Assembly (NCBI GenBank): GCA_003194525.1
Contig: NBIV01000170.1
Coordinates: 62,001 to 126,000, forward strand
Length of the DNA stretch: 64,000 nucleotides
Direction of reading: 5' to 3'
Source: Gracilariopsis chorda
Taxonomy: Eukaryota; Rhodophyta; Florideophyceae; Gracilariales; Gracilariaceae
Position numbers and translations under genes: made by a program. A model generated the notes under the pieces. It was not told the origin of the DNA, did not search any database, and was given only the letters and a program-made list of their open reading frames with translations. Positions 10,881-21,001 of this stretch are shown in pieces (position 1 is the first letter of the stretch; each line of letters begins with the position of its first letter).

Positions 10881-11890
10881 TCAAAAAAACTAGAAGTGAC
10901 GATATACCCCACACACTGTGTTTAGACTGCAAGTATGTGGGCTCCATCACGAGGCAGTGACGTGGGAGGCTAAAAAAAATGACAAATTAGCCTAAAAAGG
11001 GTGTTCCACGTAGCTCGAAGCCCCAATAAAAATAAACCGACCCGAACAAAAGTTCAAACGAACAACCAATGCAGGGAACAAACGAACTCAACCTGCAACG
11101 ATAAAAACAAATAAAAAAGAACAGGACAAGGCTCAATCCAAATACAAACGTCTTGATGATTCTTGAAGTGGTGTGCAACCCAAGAATTAGTTTAACGGTC
11201 ACTAGAATTCAGACCTCCCGGCTTCTAGTAAGACATTCCGGATTTCAAATGATTTCTGCAGCCTACTCACTTCTGCATAAAGCAGAAGCAGGTGCGTACA
11301 ATCCTCACAGGGCTTCCGAAGTAGAGCTACAAACAGCGGGATATAGTTTCACTCTATACCCAATCTGGGTCTTTGCAGGAGAGGTTGCATGGCACGTCGC
11401 CTGCGGACAGCTTTTGGTCAAACATCTCCGTCCGGAAATCACCAAGTTTTTCGATCGTCACCAGTATCCGATCAAAGCTCCAGTGGAGTCTCAGAGACGA
11501 CAAAGGCGCCTTTGATACAAACTATCTGTCTCTTTTCCACGCCAAAGGCGCTTCAACCATGCTCAATGACGGTAATTTTTCATCTCAACTATACGAAAAG
11601 CGTGAAAAGCCTCAATAAGTGCAATTGAGAGTTAATGGTTGATAGTAATAGTCGAGACAGTTTTTGGGGTGAGGATTGTTAGATGTTATTTTGAGATTAG
11701 TCCAGACCAAAGTCCAAGACCCAACTCGTCATTTTATAGAGTCATAAAGCATGCAAAATAACACAGAAACGCATTAATACTTTTTTACTTACTTATGTGT
11801 GGGTCTAAATTATTCCATTGGCTTCCAGAAGCCTCTGGAGCTGCACACTAACCAATAGTAATTTAGCAACTGGCGCCTGCGTCACCCAAA
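10881..11890. other. Stretch without recognisable gene between two copia ends
   Basis: Probably holds 3' LTR sequence of copia relic I and unassigned DNA. One open frame of 119 codons (ATG at 11156, to 11515, plus) has no motif I recognise and no supporting signal. It may be chance. Confidence 0.3.
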
Positions 11891-11900
11891 TATGGTGGTA

Positions 11901-11978
11901 ATGCTGGACCAGCGAAGCTTAGAATGCTCCAGACAATGCTGGAGCACTCTACACGTGTGTTCCAGCAATGCTGGAACA
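11901..11978. repeat. Cluster of short hairpins built on the word CTGGA
   Basis: Three palindromes follow each other: CTGGACCAG at 11904-11912, TGCTCCAG/CTGGAGCA at 11925-11932 and 11939-11946, and TGTTCCAGCA/TGCTGGAACA at 11958-11967 and 11969-11978. ACACGTGT (11951-11958) is a fourth small palindrome. They lie in what seems to be LTR sequence of the minus-strand copia fragment. Confidence 0.6.
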
Positions 11979-12000
11979 TTCTATAAATTTCGCAACCGAC

Positions 12001-12064
12001 AAATTAGAAGTGACGATGTAGTTTACCTCACAAACTGTGTGGGGTACATCGTCACTTCTAATTT
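12001..12064. repeat. 20-bp perfect inverted repeat at a copia LTR start
   Basis: Arms 12001-12020 and 12045-12064 are exact reverse complements separated by 24 bases. The right arm and sequence beyond it (to about 12090, read on the minus strand) match 10862-10920 next to copia relic I. The hairpin therefore sits at the LTR start of a related copia copy. Confidence 0.75.
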
Positions 12065-12300
12065 CTTTTGACAAATTATCTAACGCTTGTGTTTTTCTAT
12101 TTGTGAATTTGTTTTTCCTTGATTTTTGTAACAGAAATAAGAACCCATTGTTCCGTTTTACGGATTTGGGTAGTATGGAAATGGCTACACCTTATCTTTT
12201 GGTGCAGATATCTTCTACAAGGTTTTGCTGCGCAAAAAGGTTTTTAGCGGTGGCACCCTTAGTCAATTTGTCGAGGTAGGTACTGTACCTATAGTACGCA
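12028..12300 (-). mobile_element. 3' end fragment of a second copia element
   Basis: On the minus strand, 12300 to about 12180 reads as the tail of copia RNase H (DKLTKGATAKNLFAQQNL). It is followed at about 12090-12028 by a segment almost the same as the post-Pol and LTR start of copia relic I. Only the end of the element is present, tail to tail with relic I. Fossil fragment. Confidence 0.5.
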
Positions 12301-12769
12301 GTCATGATACCTTGTTCATAACTCCGAGAGACGGTGGGAATGGCCTTGCCTGCCGTTCAGTAAAACGTGTAGACGTACATATTCCACTGAACCTGACAGT
12401 CAAATTATCAATAAAGCACCGTCGGCGGCTCTGGCTGACCTCGTGTGTCGGTCAAGCCGTGAGGGCACTACCCCTTGTTTTTCAAGAACTAGCGACATGA
12501 CCGGCTTCAACGACGACACAATCAACAGCGACACATCGCGGTTTGTGTCAGGTGGATATCATTTACTGAAAGTGGCTTCGCTCCACATTACATAGCTATC
12601 AAATCGTTATAAGCACCCCGTTCAAAGCCAATGTCAAAGCTTTTCACCCTGATGTTACCCTTGTATCAAGAGTAGTCGGGTTGCCAGTGATCTAAAGAGA
12701 ACTCCGGGGCGTTGAGGAGAAAGAGCAGCACATTTTGCAAGCTTTTCCGCTAACCGAATCGGAGGAAAT
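12301..12769. other. Unassigned DNA downstream of SCP1
   Basis: No open frame with a recognisable product. Probably the 3' flank of the minus-strand SCP1 gene and the edge of the copia fragment. Confidence 0.3.
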
Positions 12770-13138
12770 CTACCGTCTCTGAGATGGTATGTGACTGCAT
12801 GGGTCGCAGCATTGGGTTCCTGGTTGAGTTTCACAGACCATTTGATTTTTCCAGGTTCCGTCCACTTTGACCATCTTCCAGTGGCAAGCCTGGCATGCGC
12901 TACAGCACTGCCCGAATGACTCCTTAGCAAACCCTGGAGAACTTATACTCCCTAACCTTCCACTCCGTGAAACTCTTGGTGTATATCTGAAGCCAGCAAC
13001 TCTTCCTGGTGAAGCTTGTGCATGTGGAACTCCCACCTCTTGAGGGACAGGGAAATGCGATTTCCTGGTGTGTAGGGCTCTCGACTGAGCAAGACCTGCC
13101 ATGAGCAATATCCACATTATCCTGATCACAAATTTCAT
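12770..13138 (-). CDS. SCP1: small secreted cysteine-rich protein
   Basis: Predicted 122-residue secreted protein of a family with four other members in this window. The ATG at 13138 opens a clear signal peptide (MKFVIRIMWILLMAGLAQSRA). The frame extends upstream without an ATG, so this start is preferred. A basic, Pro/Ser-rich middle of about 55 residues follows. The C-terminal module at residues 78-114 has eight cysteines, CCx2Cx2Cx16Cx7CCx2C, with QCCSACQAC and QCCDPC at its ends, and the protein ends shortly after. The module is likely disulfide-bonded. The gene is intronless as read. TATTTAAA lies 143 bp upstream. Function unknown; I recognise no named family. Confidence 0.8.
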   Translation of the reverse strand: MKFVIRIMWILLMAGLAQSRALHTRKSHFPVPQEVGVPHAQASPGRVAGFRYTPRVSRSGRLGSISSPGFAKESFGQCCSACQACHWKMVKVDGTWKNQMVCETQPGTQCCDPCSHIPSQRR

Positions 13139-13280
13139 TTTGCCGTAATTCGTTGAAGACAACCACAGCTTCTCTTGCTAGAAGGCAGTGAACTTGATTC
13201 AGGTAAGCAAGATTGTCTCAGAAGGAGCGGCTGGAGCTTGGGTGATGAATGATGGACGCCTTTCGTGGAGACTGGAGTAG

Positions 13281-13288
13281 TTTAAATA
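13281..13288 (-). promoter_or_regulatory. TATA-like box upstream of SCP1
   Basis: TATTTAAA on the minus strand, 143 bp before the SCP1 ATG, in the sequence GGTATTTAAACTAC. Position fits a core promoter with a 5' leader of about 110 bases; inferred only. Confidence 0.4.
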
Positions 13289-14494
13289 CCTTTTGTCAGC
13301 CCTGAATCTTCACGAAGCTTCTTCAGAAAATCATTTGGTGATACGAAAGGCTGCCTGCACATATGACACCAAAGGATAAGAAAACCCTTAGACCTACAGA
13401 GCAAATTGTATCTCACCTCGTTGTCTATACTTTACTGAGGATACCATAGTGCCACATTGAATCTTCAGGGCTTGGAATAGACGAACAAGACGCAACTGTA
13501 TTGATACATATTTCATAACATGGGGCACGCACATCACATGCTTGGGAGAAATAGCTCCTCGCAAAGGCTGTACAAAAATCTCCGGCTAGTTTTGAATTAA
13601 TTCTGACCATCAGCTTCTGCGCCTCCTCTCAGGGGAGCCAAACAAGCCAGCAATGAGTGTAAAACCCATGCTGGGATTGCTGGCAGTTATCTCAAAGACA
13701 GCTAAACCGTAATGCTACGACGGGTAACAATTTGCCTTCCCCTCTCTATGACCTTGCTAACCCTTTGTTGTTGCCTCTCTCCGCCGGGTAGTGGGGGCAG
13801 CATTGGATAGTACTTGTTGCCCGTTCTCTCATAGCAATTCCTAAATAACTCCAGTGACAGAGATGCGATGACCAGACTTGTGCGTTTTGGGCCGAAGTAA
13901 GGAAGCGGAGACTTTGGTACTAATACGTCGGCGATTTCAATGAATATTTCCGGCATTCACGTATGCAGTCTTTTCTGAAACGAGATGGGTTATACAGCCG
14001 AGCGCACGTGTGAAAAATATTCTGATAGGAAAAATCTCATCGCGTTTTTTCTAGATGTTTGACTTCGTGTCCCTGGACAGACGGTTATCCACGACCGAGA
14101 ACGCTGTTCGGGTATGATTCGCTTCACTTTAAAAGTTCTCATCTGAATTCTCTAATCATTGATAGAGAGAAGTTCCTTTCCATCAATGAAAACGGTTTGT
14201 TTCCGTAATTTAATGTTATTGTGGAAAAAGAGGATCGCGTGCACAGCTCAACAATTGTTGGCTTCTTGTTATAGGTGCTTCTTCGTCAAGGAAGCCGGCT
14301 GGTAGTGCATGGCGATATAATGTACCGACCAAAATGCTTAGTGGGTGAAATTTTATACAAGAGAAGGGCAGGTCAACTCTTCATCAACTTCATCAAGAGA
14401 GAGTATGTGACAATATTCTCTGAACCTAGAGCTGAGCAAACTGGAGTTTATCACCATCAGAAATCATTTTTTAGCGTTACGTCAGTTAATGAGC
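13289..14494. other. Intergenic DNA between SCP1 and the SCP2 3' side
   Basis: An 84-codon ATG-started frame on the minus strand (13702-13956) is the best open frame. Its product is basic and Gln/Arg-rich at the end (GGERQQQRVSKVIERGRQ) with no known motif. Nothing else is recognisable. Confidence 0.3.
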
Positions 14495-14546
14495 ATTGGG
14501 GTTAAATATCTCTGTTATCACGATAACAGAAATATTTAAACCCAAT
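14495..14546. repeat. Near-perfect 25-bp stem hairpin downstream of SCP2
   Basis: 14495-14519 and 14522-14546 are reverse complements with two mismatches and a two-base turn (GTTATC AC GATAAC at the centre). It lies about 250 bp beyond the SCP2 stop. It could be a tiny foldback element or act in 3' end formation; no further sign decides. Confidence 0.75.
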
Positions 14547-14796
14547 AAAAAGGTGATAACTGTCACCTTTGTATTTTGGATCAAGGCGTAGGACTCTCGG
14601 AGGGCACATCTCCCCCGTACCTATTTCTCTCTCTTGATGCTGCTTTGTAGCCCTAAGGTCATGTCGATGAACGTTTCTGAACCAATTTGGATGCTGCTCA
14701 TTGAATACTAAGATAGCCAAATTCAGAACGATGAATCCCGAAACTTGCGGGCTCTTCGTAGCAAACTTGCGAGAGCTGTCTTGTAATGCATCTTGC

Positions 14797-15135
14797 CTAC
14801 GCCATGTTGCGGCATGAATCACAGCACTGAGGAGTATGTTGAGTTACGCAAATCCTCTTGTTCTTCTTCTGTCCACGTTCTTCCACCATGATCCACTTGC
14901 AAAATCTGCACGCAGTACAGCACAAACACACTCCAGGGCCGTGTTGCTCTAGCCTTAGCGAGTGCTTGAGTTCAGCTGCTTTCCCCGACACGGTTTCTGC
15001 AAAGATAAGTCGTATCTCGTTCTTGACAGGTGAACTTTCACGCCTTGCGTTTAGCGCTCTCGAATGTGCGATCCCAGCCAGCATCATCCACAATGCAAAG
15101 GCCACCATAAGGATAATGTACAGCTTCATGTTCAT
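14797..15135 (-). CDS. SCP2: small secreted cysteine-rich protein
   Basis: Predicted 112-residue secreted protein, second member of the SCP family, same direction as SCP1 and 1.7 kb away. The start is ATG at 15135; a second ATG two codons on is equally possible. The signal peptide runs to GIAHSRA, the same cleavage-site motif as in SCP1, SCP4 and SCP5. A dibasic ARRE follows soon after and could be a processing site. The module at residues 72-108 reads CCx2Cx2Cx16Cx7CCx2C, with an additional Cys two residues before it (VCLCC). Only four residues follow the last Cys. Basic overall. No homologue known to me; role probably extracellular. Confidence 0.8.
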   Translation of the reverse strand: MNMKLYIILMVAFALWMMLAGIAHSRALNARRESSPVKNEIRLIFAETVSGKAAELKHSLRLEQHGPGVCLCCTACRFCKWIMVEERGQKKNKRICVTQHTPQCCDSCRNMA

Positions 15136-15405
15136 CCTTTCAGTCCGTCACAGCTCCTATTGCAGCAGTTAGATGTGCTCAGTTGATAGTGCAACGTTGA
15201 ACGAAAGGCAGCCGGAGCCAACCGATGGGCGAAAGTTGGGAACAGCGTCCGTTGGAAGAGAGTGAAATAAAAACACTTTCTGCTCAGTTGCATTCATCGG
15301 AGAAGGTCATCAAGAGGAGAAGACTCACCGACTCCTGGACCTTACTTCAGAAGGTTGAAGCTATCAGAGTATGCAGTTAACCCTTATCCCGGCCTTTGTT
15401 CGAAT

Positions 15406-15475
15406 AATTCGATATCGAAACAAGACACACAATGTGCGTCTTCTTTCGTTCGCTGTCTTGTTTCGATATCGAATT
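15406..15475. repeat. 22-bp perfect inverted repeat upstream of SCP2
   Basis: Arms 15406-15427 and 15454-15475 are exact reverse complements (AATTCGATATCGAAAC...) with 26 bases between. Each arm contains the palindrome TTCGATATCGAA. It lies about 270 bp upstream of SCP2 and 60 bp before the YR-retroelement hairpin, so it may be a regulatory foldback, a small MITE or an element end. Confidence 0.85.
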
Positions 15476-15537
15476 TTATTTTTTATTTATCGCCTGTTTT
15501 ACGTAACATAATGGTATTTCCATGAAAGAAGATTTAT

Positions 15538-15669
15538 CGGAGCGGAGCGGGTCAAAATAGATCTCAAAACTTGTTCGGAGCCATTGCGAGCACGTTATAG
15601 CCTGCTTGGCAGGCCACCGTGCTCGCAGTGGGCTCGAACAAGCTGCCATCAGACCCGCTCCGCGCTCCG
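15538..15669. repeat. 130-bp hairpin at the left end of the YR-retroelement
   Basis: GAGCGGAGCGGGTC near 15540 pairs with GACCCGCTCCGCGCTC at 15652-15667 with a small bulge. Inside it CTTGTTCGGAGCC pairs with GGCTCGAACAAG and GCGAGCACG with CGTGCTCGC. The whole forms one long imperfect foldback with its turn near 15605. Confidence 0.7.
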
Positions 15670-16019
15670 GGAATCTCGTACAATCGCTTTATGGAAACCG
15701 TTTTTTCCTTTCCCATCTCTTGCCGTTCGTCTACTACGTCAGCGGATAAGAGATAACAAGCTCTCGTACTACAATTCAGCTGCGTTTACACAATCAAAGT
15801 TGTCTCTTTACGTAACAGCAACAACTCAAAACCACTCCACGCATTTTGAGAACGTCATGCACACGCTTCACCAAACACCAGTAGAATCTATCCATAACGT
15901 CCTTGAATTCTTCAATTCTTCATCAAACTTCCATTCACTATCTCAACTAGCCAGCGCCCTTTTTGAATCTCCAATTGTACAACAAATATCATTCTTAACA
16001 CCACAAGAGATGTTTTTTC

Positions 16020-16954
16020 GAAGAAAACCATCTTATGGCGTCATCTATATCGGTTTCCACTCAACAAAAATATTTACCCGCCCTGCACAGCTTTACGGAC
16101 TACATGAATACTCGCGATCAATTTGGTATGACACTAGATCAGCACTTGGCACAATATATTCAGCACCACCACTCTCATAACCCCCGACCTGGCGTCAGAC
16201 AAGAAATTAGTAACTTAAGGTGCATGATGTTGCTTATGTTTCCATGTCTCAAACCAAAGCTTGGTCTTTCTCGTAAATGCATCTAAGAATGGAAAAGACT
16301 GGTTCCTTCTCAGTGCTAAGCCCCGTTTACAAGGAATATGGTCCTTGCATTTCGTGGAGTTTTATTCACTCTGATGATGCTGAATTTGCGGCAGTTTTGT
16401 TACTTTCCTTTTCAGGTTTTCTACGTGTGTCGGAAGCACTACAACTATGCTGGAATCAGTTTGCCCTTCCTGGAGACATACGATTTGCTGCATACGGGCC
16501 ACAATCAGCTGGAGTCAATATTGAAGATGCAAAGACTTCCCGTTCAACAGGCCGGTTGCAGTTTGTCCCAATTTTTGACACAGAAGTCATTCAGTTCCTT
16601 TCCATCTACCGCTTTTCCTGTCCTACATCACAGTCTTTCATTTCTAACTTGACATACTCAAGCTATCTGCAGAAGGTTAAGAACGTAGCAGCACTTTATA
16701 ACCTTGGACATGCGAAATTTACGCCTCACTCAGCGCGAATTGGCAAAGCTACCGAACAATTCGTCCTCGTAGAATCAGTCGAACAGATCGCGATACATGG
16801 CCGCTGGAAATCTCTGAACTCTCTCAGATACTACGTCGACAATGGTCGAAGCTGGCTGCTCAGTATCCCAATTACACCCCAACATCAACAAAAACTGCAA
16901 CAGGATGCCGCTTCGCTCTCATCTCTCCTCGCCAGTGAACAATTATCTCCATAG
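16020..16954 (+). pseudogene. Tyrosine recombinase region of the YR-retroelement
   Basis: The catalytic tetrad and context are visible: Arg in SGFLRVSEALQL, His-x2-Arg in FTPHSARIGKAT, the His/Trp box in IAIHGRWKSL and the Tyr in SLRYYVDNGR. These enzymes integrate circular cDNA by site-specific strand exchange, without a DDE integrase. The N-terminal SAM-like DNA-binding part lies upstream (SVSTQQKYLPALHSFTDYM). Fossil part. Confidence 0.8.
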
Positions 16955-17241
16955 TACCATGCACCTCTTTACAGCACCGTACATTGCGCTTCGCTCTTTC
17001 CTTTCGCTTGAACTCAAATATTTACCCCCACCTTCGTTTCATGTACCGAAAGCCCACTCCTTGCTTCAAATTCTCTTCTTCTTATCGTCTGACGCATCCC
17101 AACATGTGTCTCACACCCTTAACGCACACAAGCTTCTCCATCCATTTCAATCCCCGATCCAACTCCCAACGAACGCTCACCCGTATTGTTTCCTCCGTCC
17201 TTGCCAGCCATACCCCCCGTTGCACTCACCCTCTCGGCACA

Positions 17242-18117
17242 ATGTCGCCCACCAATCCACAACCCGGCCCGAGCCAGCCACTGCCTCCCGGAATCGAATA
17301 TGGATCACTAGGAACCAAGGACCCCTCCTTCTTTCTCACCAGACTCTCCAACGCCCAGCTGTATACCATCATTGGCACGGCTCCAGAGTCCACCCGCAAA
17401 CCCCTCCCCAGCAATGCATCCAAAATCCAACTCCTTGGGGAAGTCCTCCGCTTACGTGATTTCGAACTCTCCGCAGCCTTGGAAGCATCCAATGAACACG
17501 CGAAACAACTGGACACCCTTCTCAACACGAATCCCACAGACATTCTCAAAATTTCGAAGGAAGAACCTCACAGACTTAAGTCATTCATGCAATCCGCTTT
17601 AGTATCTGACCCCACCCTCCGTCCTGCATCCGTCCCCGACAGCCAGTCTGAAGCCGCAGCAGTTTCCATTACGTGGCAGTTCTCTGTCTTCCCTAAATCC
17701 ATCCCCTCATCTCACCTCGAAGCATCCCCACCTCAACAGCAACAGCCACAACTACCAGCCAATCAAACACTATCCCAACTTATTGCTTCTGCCTCCACAG
17801 TGCCCCCGAACCAAAATGAGGCACATATCAATACCTCAGACGAAGACGACGAGCCTCCGCGCAAGAAAATCAAACAGATCATCAAACCCAAAGGGTTCAC
17901 CGTCGGCCTTTCTTCAGCCCAATTGCAGGGCCTGGCAAACTATCAGGGAAAAGGAGTATCGTCCACCAGTCTCATGGTGGACGCTCTCATAGGCCCATCC
18001 ATTCTCCTCTCCCTAATAGCAGCGGGAAGCGACATCCCAACCTTTCTATCCCCGTCGTTTCGCCATTGGCGTCGCATGCCATCAGGCCAGCCGTCAGCAG
18101 CCGAAGTCGAAGCCTAG
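17242..18117 (+). pseudogene. Gag-like protein region of the YR-retroelement
   Basis: About 290 residues between recombinase and RT. A Pro-rich start (MSPTNPQPGPSQPLPPG) is followed by a predicted helical segment rich in Leu/Glu (GEVLRLRDFELSAALEASNE), a Gln/Pro-rich linker, an acidic patch (TSDEDDE) and a basic nuclear-import-like motif (PPRKKIKQIIKPK). Position and composition suggest a Gag-type nucleoprotein; no zinc knuckle is seen. Part of a fossil. Confidence 0.5.
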
Positions 18118-18899
18118 ACCCTGGGACGTATGATTCACATCAAAATTCTGGTCCACCTCACACCCAAAGACGCATTGGAGCAACGTCCCTCCCTAGAAAT
18201 AGCTCTATGACGTCTCTGCGCCATCTTCTACGTGGAAGAAGCAGTCTCCATCGGAGAGCACACAGACCGTCGAGGAGCGTGGGCTATTGCAAGCCAAATT
18301 CTGAAGTCTTCCCCCCAAGGAACAATGAGATCTCAAGAGCTCCTCGAAGAAATGACCAGACGAATGTCACTACAACACAAACGCATGACAGCCATCAAGT
18401 CCATGCAGGAGAACCGTTCGAAGCCAAACTCCCGATCGCCCTCTGCCCCAAAAAATCGTCAACAAAGCCAAACTACAGCCTTCAACAAAAAGCAACACAC
18501 CACACCAATCCCGATTCAAAGCTGTTCCCCCTGCCATTCATCACCGCAGAACACCCTTTCTCTTCCGAAGCCAACAAACTGATCTTTTCCATCAACCGTC
18601 TCTACCTCGGTCCCCAATTTTCCACGGTCTACGGAACGCAACCCAAGCGAATCGAAATGCTGCACTCTACCAGCTATAAGTCAATTCTTGCACGTGCACA
18701 GCGTCTCACATCTGCCAGAGCTTAAAACGGAACATTCACCCTCCTCCTTCGCCTCCAGACCCCTTTCTTCTGCCCAGCACTTCCTTCGACCTCACATCCG
18801 CTATATATAATGAAACATCGAATCCGGAGCGAGCTTTCACTCGCGGCGTCTTCAAAAGCATAACATCCTCAAACCTCTCGCTGCCCTCTCCACAAAATC

Positions 18900-20665
18900 G
18901 AGAGTACCGTGACCGCAGTCACCTCTGGATCAAATTCCTTCTCCCCTTTCTTCAACAGGTTTTCTCTATATCATCCCCGACCTGTCTGCGCCATGCACTT
19001 ATTAAAACCCTCAATCACCCCAACAAATATATTCCCCCTCCTCAAAAGCTACATTCATCTCGAACGGAATATATGAAACTTATTTCACGGGCCCACAACG
19101 CTGGAATGCTGCAATGGTCAGTCATTGAAGAAGAACCACCCGCATATAATCAAGCGGCATCTCACTTGACCATGACACTGTTTGCAGTATCAAAATCTCC
19201 GCAAGAGGACAGGCTCATATTATGGCCACGCGTGCAAAACGAACTACTCGCAGAACCCCCTCACACATCGCTTCCTGACCCAGGCCTGTTCGACAAACTC
19301 ACCTTTCCAGACGGACATATCACCGCCCTCTACTTTGATGTAGCCGACATGTTTCACAATACCTCTTTACCTCCGTGACTGTCTGAGCTTTTCCCCTGGC
19401 CTCACGTTTCCCTCTCAGAACGGTCAGGCCCCCTCAAGGCTGAAATCTGTCAACAATCCTCAGGCACTCACCTATCTAATCTCCGCCTCCGCCCGTGTCA
19501 ATGAACAATGCCCATGGGTTTCAAATGGAGTGTATACATCTCTCATTGCTTCCAAAGCAACCTCCTACAACAATCGTACGAAATCTTCCGCAACTCACGA
19601 TTATCACCTACTGCTGAATCCGTTATGACACCCTTCCTCCGCGAATTTGCGCCCTTCAATCTCGATTACGAACACCCACTACTGTTACATATCATCGACG
19701 ATATTACCATACAGGTTAGCGACTGGAACACTGAAGCTGTGCTCTGCCTGTACAAAATCGTGCGTAAAATCCTGCAGGCTAACAACCTGCCCATCAACGC
19801 ATCAAAGTCTTGCCCACTGTTCGCCGTCATAGGTTCCAACGCTACATTCCTTGGCTGCAATATCGATCTGGCCTCTCGGACTATCCAACCAATTCCAGGC
19901 AAACTACTGAAGGCCTTTCAGCAGCTCAAAGATATCATCAGATCCCACTCTTTATCACAACAAAAATGGAGATCTTCAAAAGGCAGGCTGATTTGGTTCC
20001 TGCTCTTGAAACGACCACTTCTCTCCTGCCTTAATGCATGCTTTAAGCCGCTGCACCAATCATTAAGACACGGTGATCTTACTGTTACCGAACGAATGTC
20101 ATCAGAAATATCTCTTGCAGCATCTCTTCTTCCTTTGGCTTTTGTCTCCGTGGACCTCCCTTTCTCGCCAACAGTACTCTCTTGTGATGCCTCTCTTCAA
20201 GCCGGAGCTGTTTCATATACCATGATAGACGACGAAAAACTTTCCACTATTTGCACGCATGCATACGCAAATCTGCCTGTTAGCGATGCAGATTCCTCTT
20301 CAGTTCCCTTTTGTGAAGAACTGCGCACCATATATGAAACAGCAGTGTGGTCATCTACGTTTTACTACATCTGGAAACAAGCAGAACACATCGATGCTTT
20401 AGAAGCAGCAGCTGCCTTGCTCGCAGTCGAATGGGCTGTACAAAACGGTGTCTGCAGTCAAATACTGTTTCTTTTTACTGACTCTCTTGTGGTGCTGTAT
20501 GCTTTACAAAAAGGCCGTTCATCTTCAGTACCTATGCTGCTTCGATGTCGCAAAATTGCTGCATTCTCCATAGCCTGTTACATTCAACCCATCGTGCTAT
20601 ACATTCCGTCCAAGCTGAACGTCGCCGATTTTGCGACACGCAACTTTGCGGTATTGCCGAACTAG
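18900..20665 (+). pseudogene. RT and RNase H region of the YR-retroelement
   Basis: RT motif A (ALYFDVADMFHN), the primer-grip-side motif (PMGFKWSVYISH) and the catalytic DD box (LHIIDDITIQV) come in order. RNase H follows with Asp in LSCDASLQAG, Glu in HIDALEAAAALL, Asp in FTDSLVVLYAL and a last Asp in SKLNVADFATR. Closest in type to DIRS/PAT reverse transcriptases. Fossil part. Confidence 0.8.
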
Positions 20666-20803
20666 AAACAGGTTTAATGTAGATCCTCGTGCTGCGTCGC
20701 AGCACACTTTGGGGTGGGCGACAGCTCCGCCTTGGTAAGGCGTGCTGACCGCAAACTGCAGGTGCATTTTGCGGAGGACGTAGTGGTGCTACGTCCATAG
20801 CCT

Positions 20804-21001
20804 CTACCCCGACAATAAAGATCTTTCGTTGCTCGTGACGCGGTACCGATAATATGAGATTATTGTTTTAAATGTATGCAGTTTCTTTTTGGCTTCATTA
20901 AGAAAGATTAGCCAATGAAGATAGGAGCCGTCGATTACACCCAATTTGGGCAACCCAACCATGCACTTCATTTCCTCTCTGAGGACTCCTCTGGGCATCA
21001 T
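20804..21001 (-). mobile_element. Possible PIF/Harbinger transposase fragment
   Basis: A 65-residue open frame contains LPKLGVIDGSYLHW, which resembles the first catalytic Asp segment of PIF/Harbinger (DDE_Tnp_4) nucleases, usually G-x-I-D-G-T-H. The following FLNEAKKKLHTFKTI also fits loosely. Only one motif is present and no terminal repeats were found, so this is tentative. A chance match is possible. Confidence 0.3.

Larger units (their letters stand above)
15538..20820 (+). mobile_element. Tyrosine-recombinase retroelement relic (DIRS/PAT-like)
   Basis: Fossil element. Parts in order: terminal-type hairpin (15538-15669), tyrosine recombinase (about 16020-16954), Gag-like protein (about 17242-18117), a basic linker region to 18725, RT (about 18900-19900), RNase H (about 20160-20640) and a GC-rich hairpin region (20700-20815). 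RT with a DD box and a tyrosine recombinase in one unit, without LTRs or DDE integrase, is the mark of YR-retroelements. In DIRS1 and PAT the recombinase follows RT and RNase H; here it comes first. It is broken, with a handful of breaks, but most parts are still legible. Confidence 0.75.
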
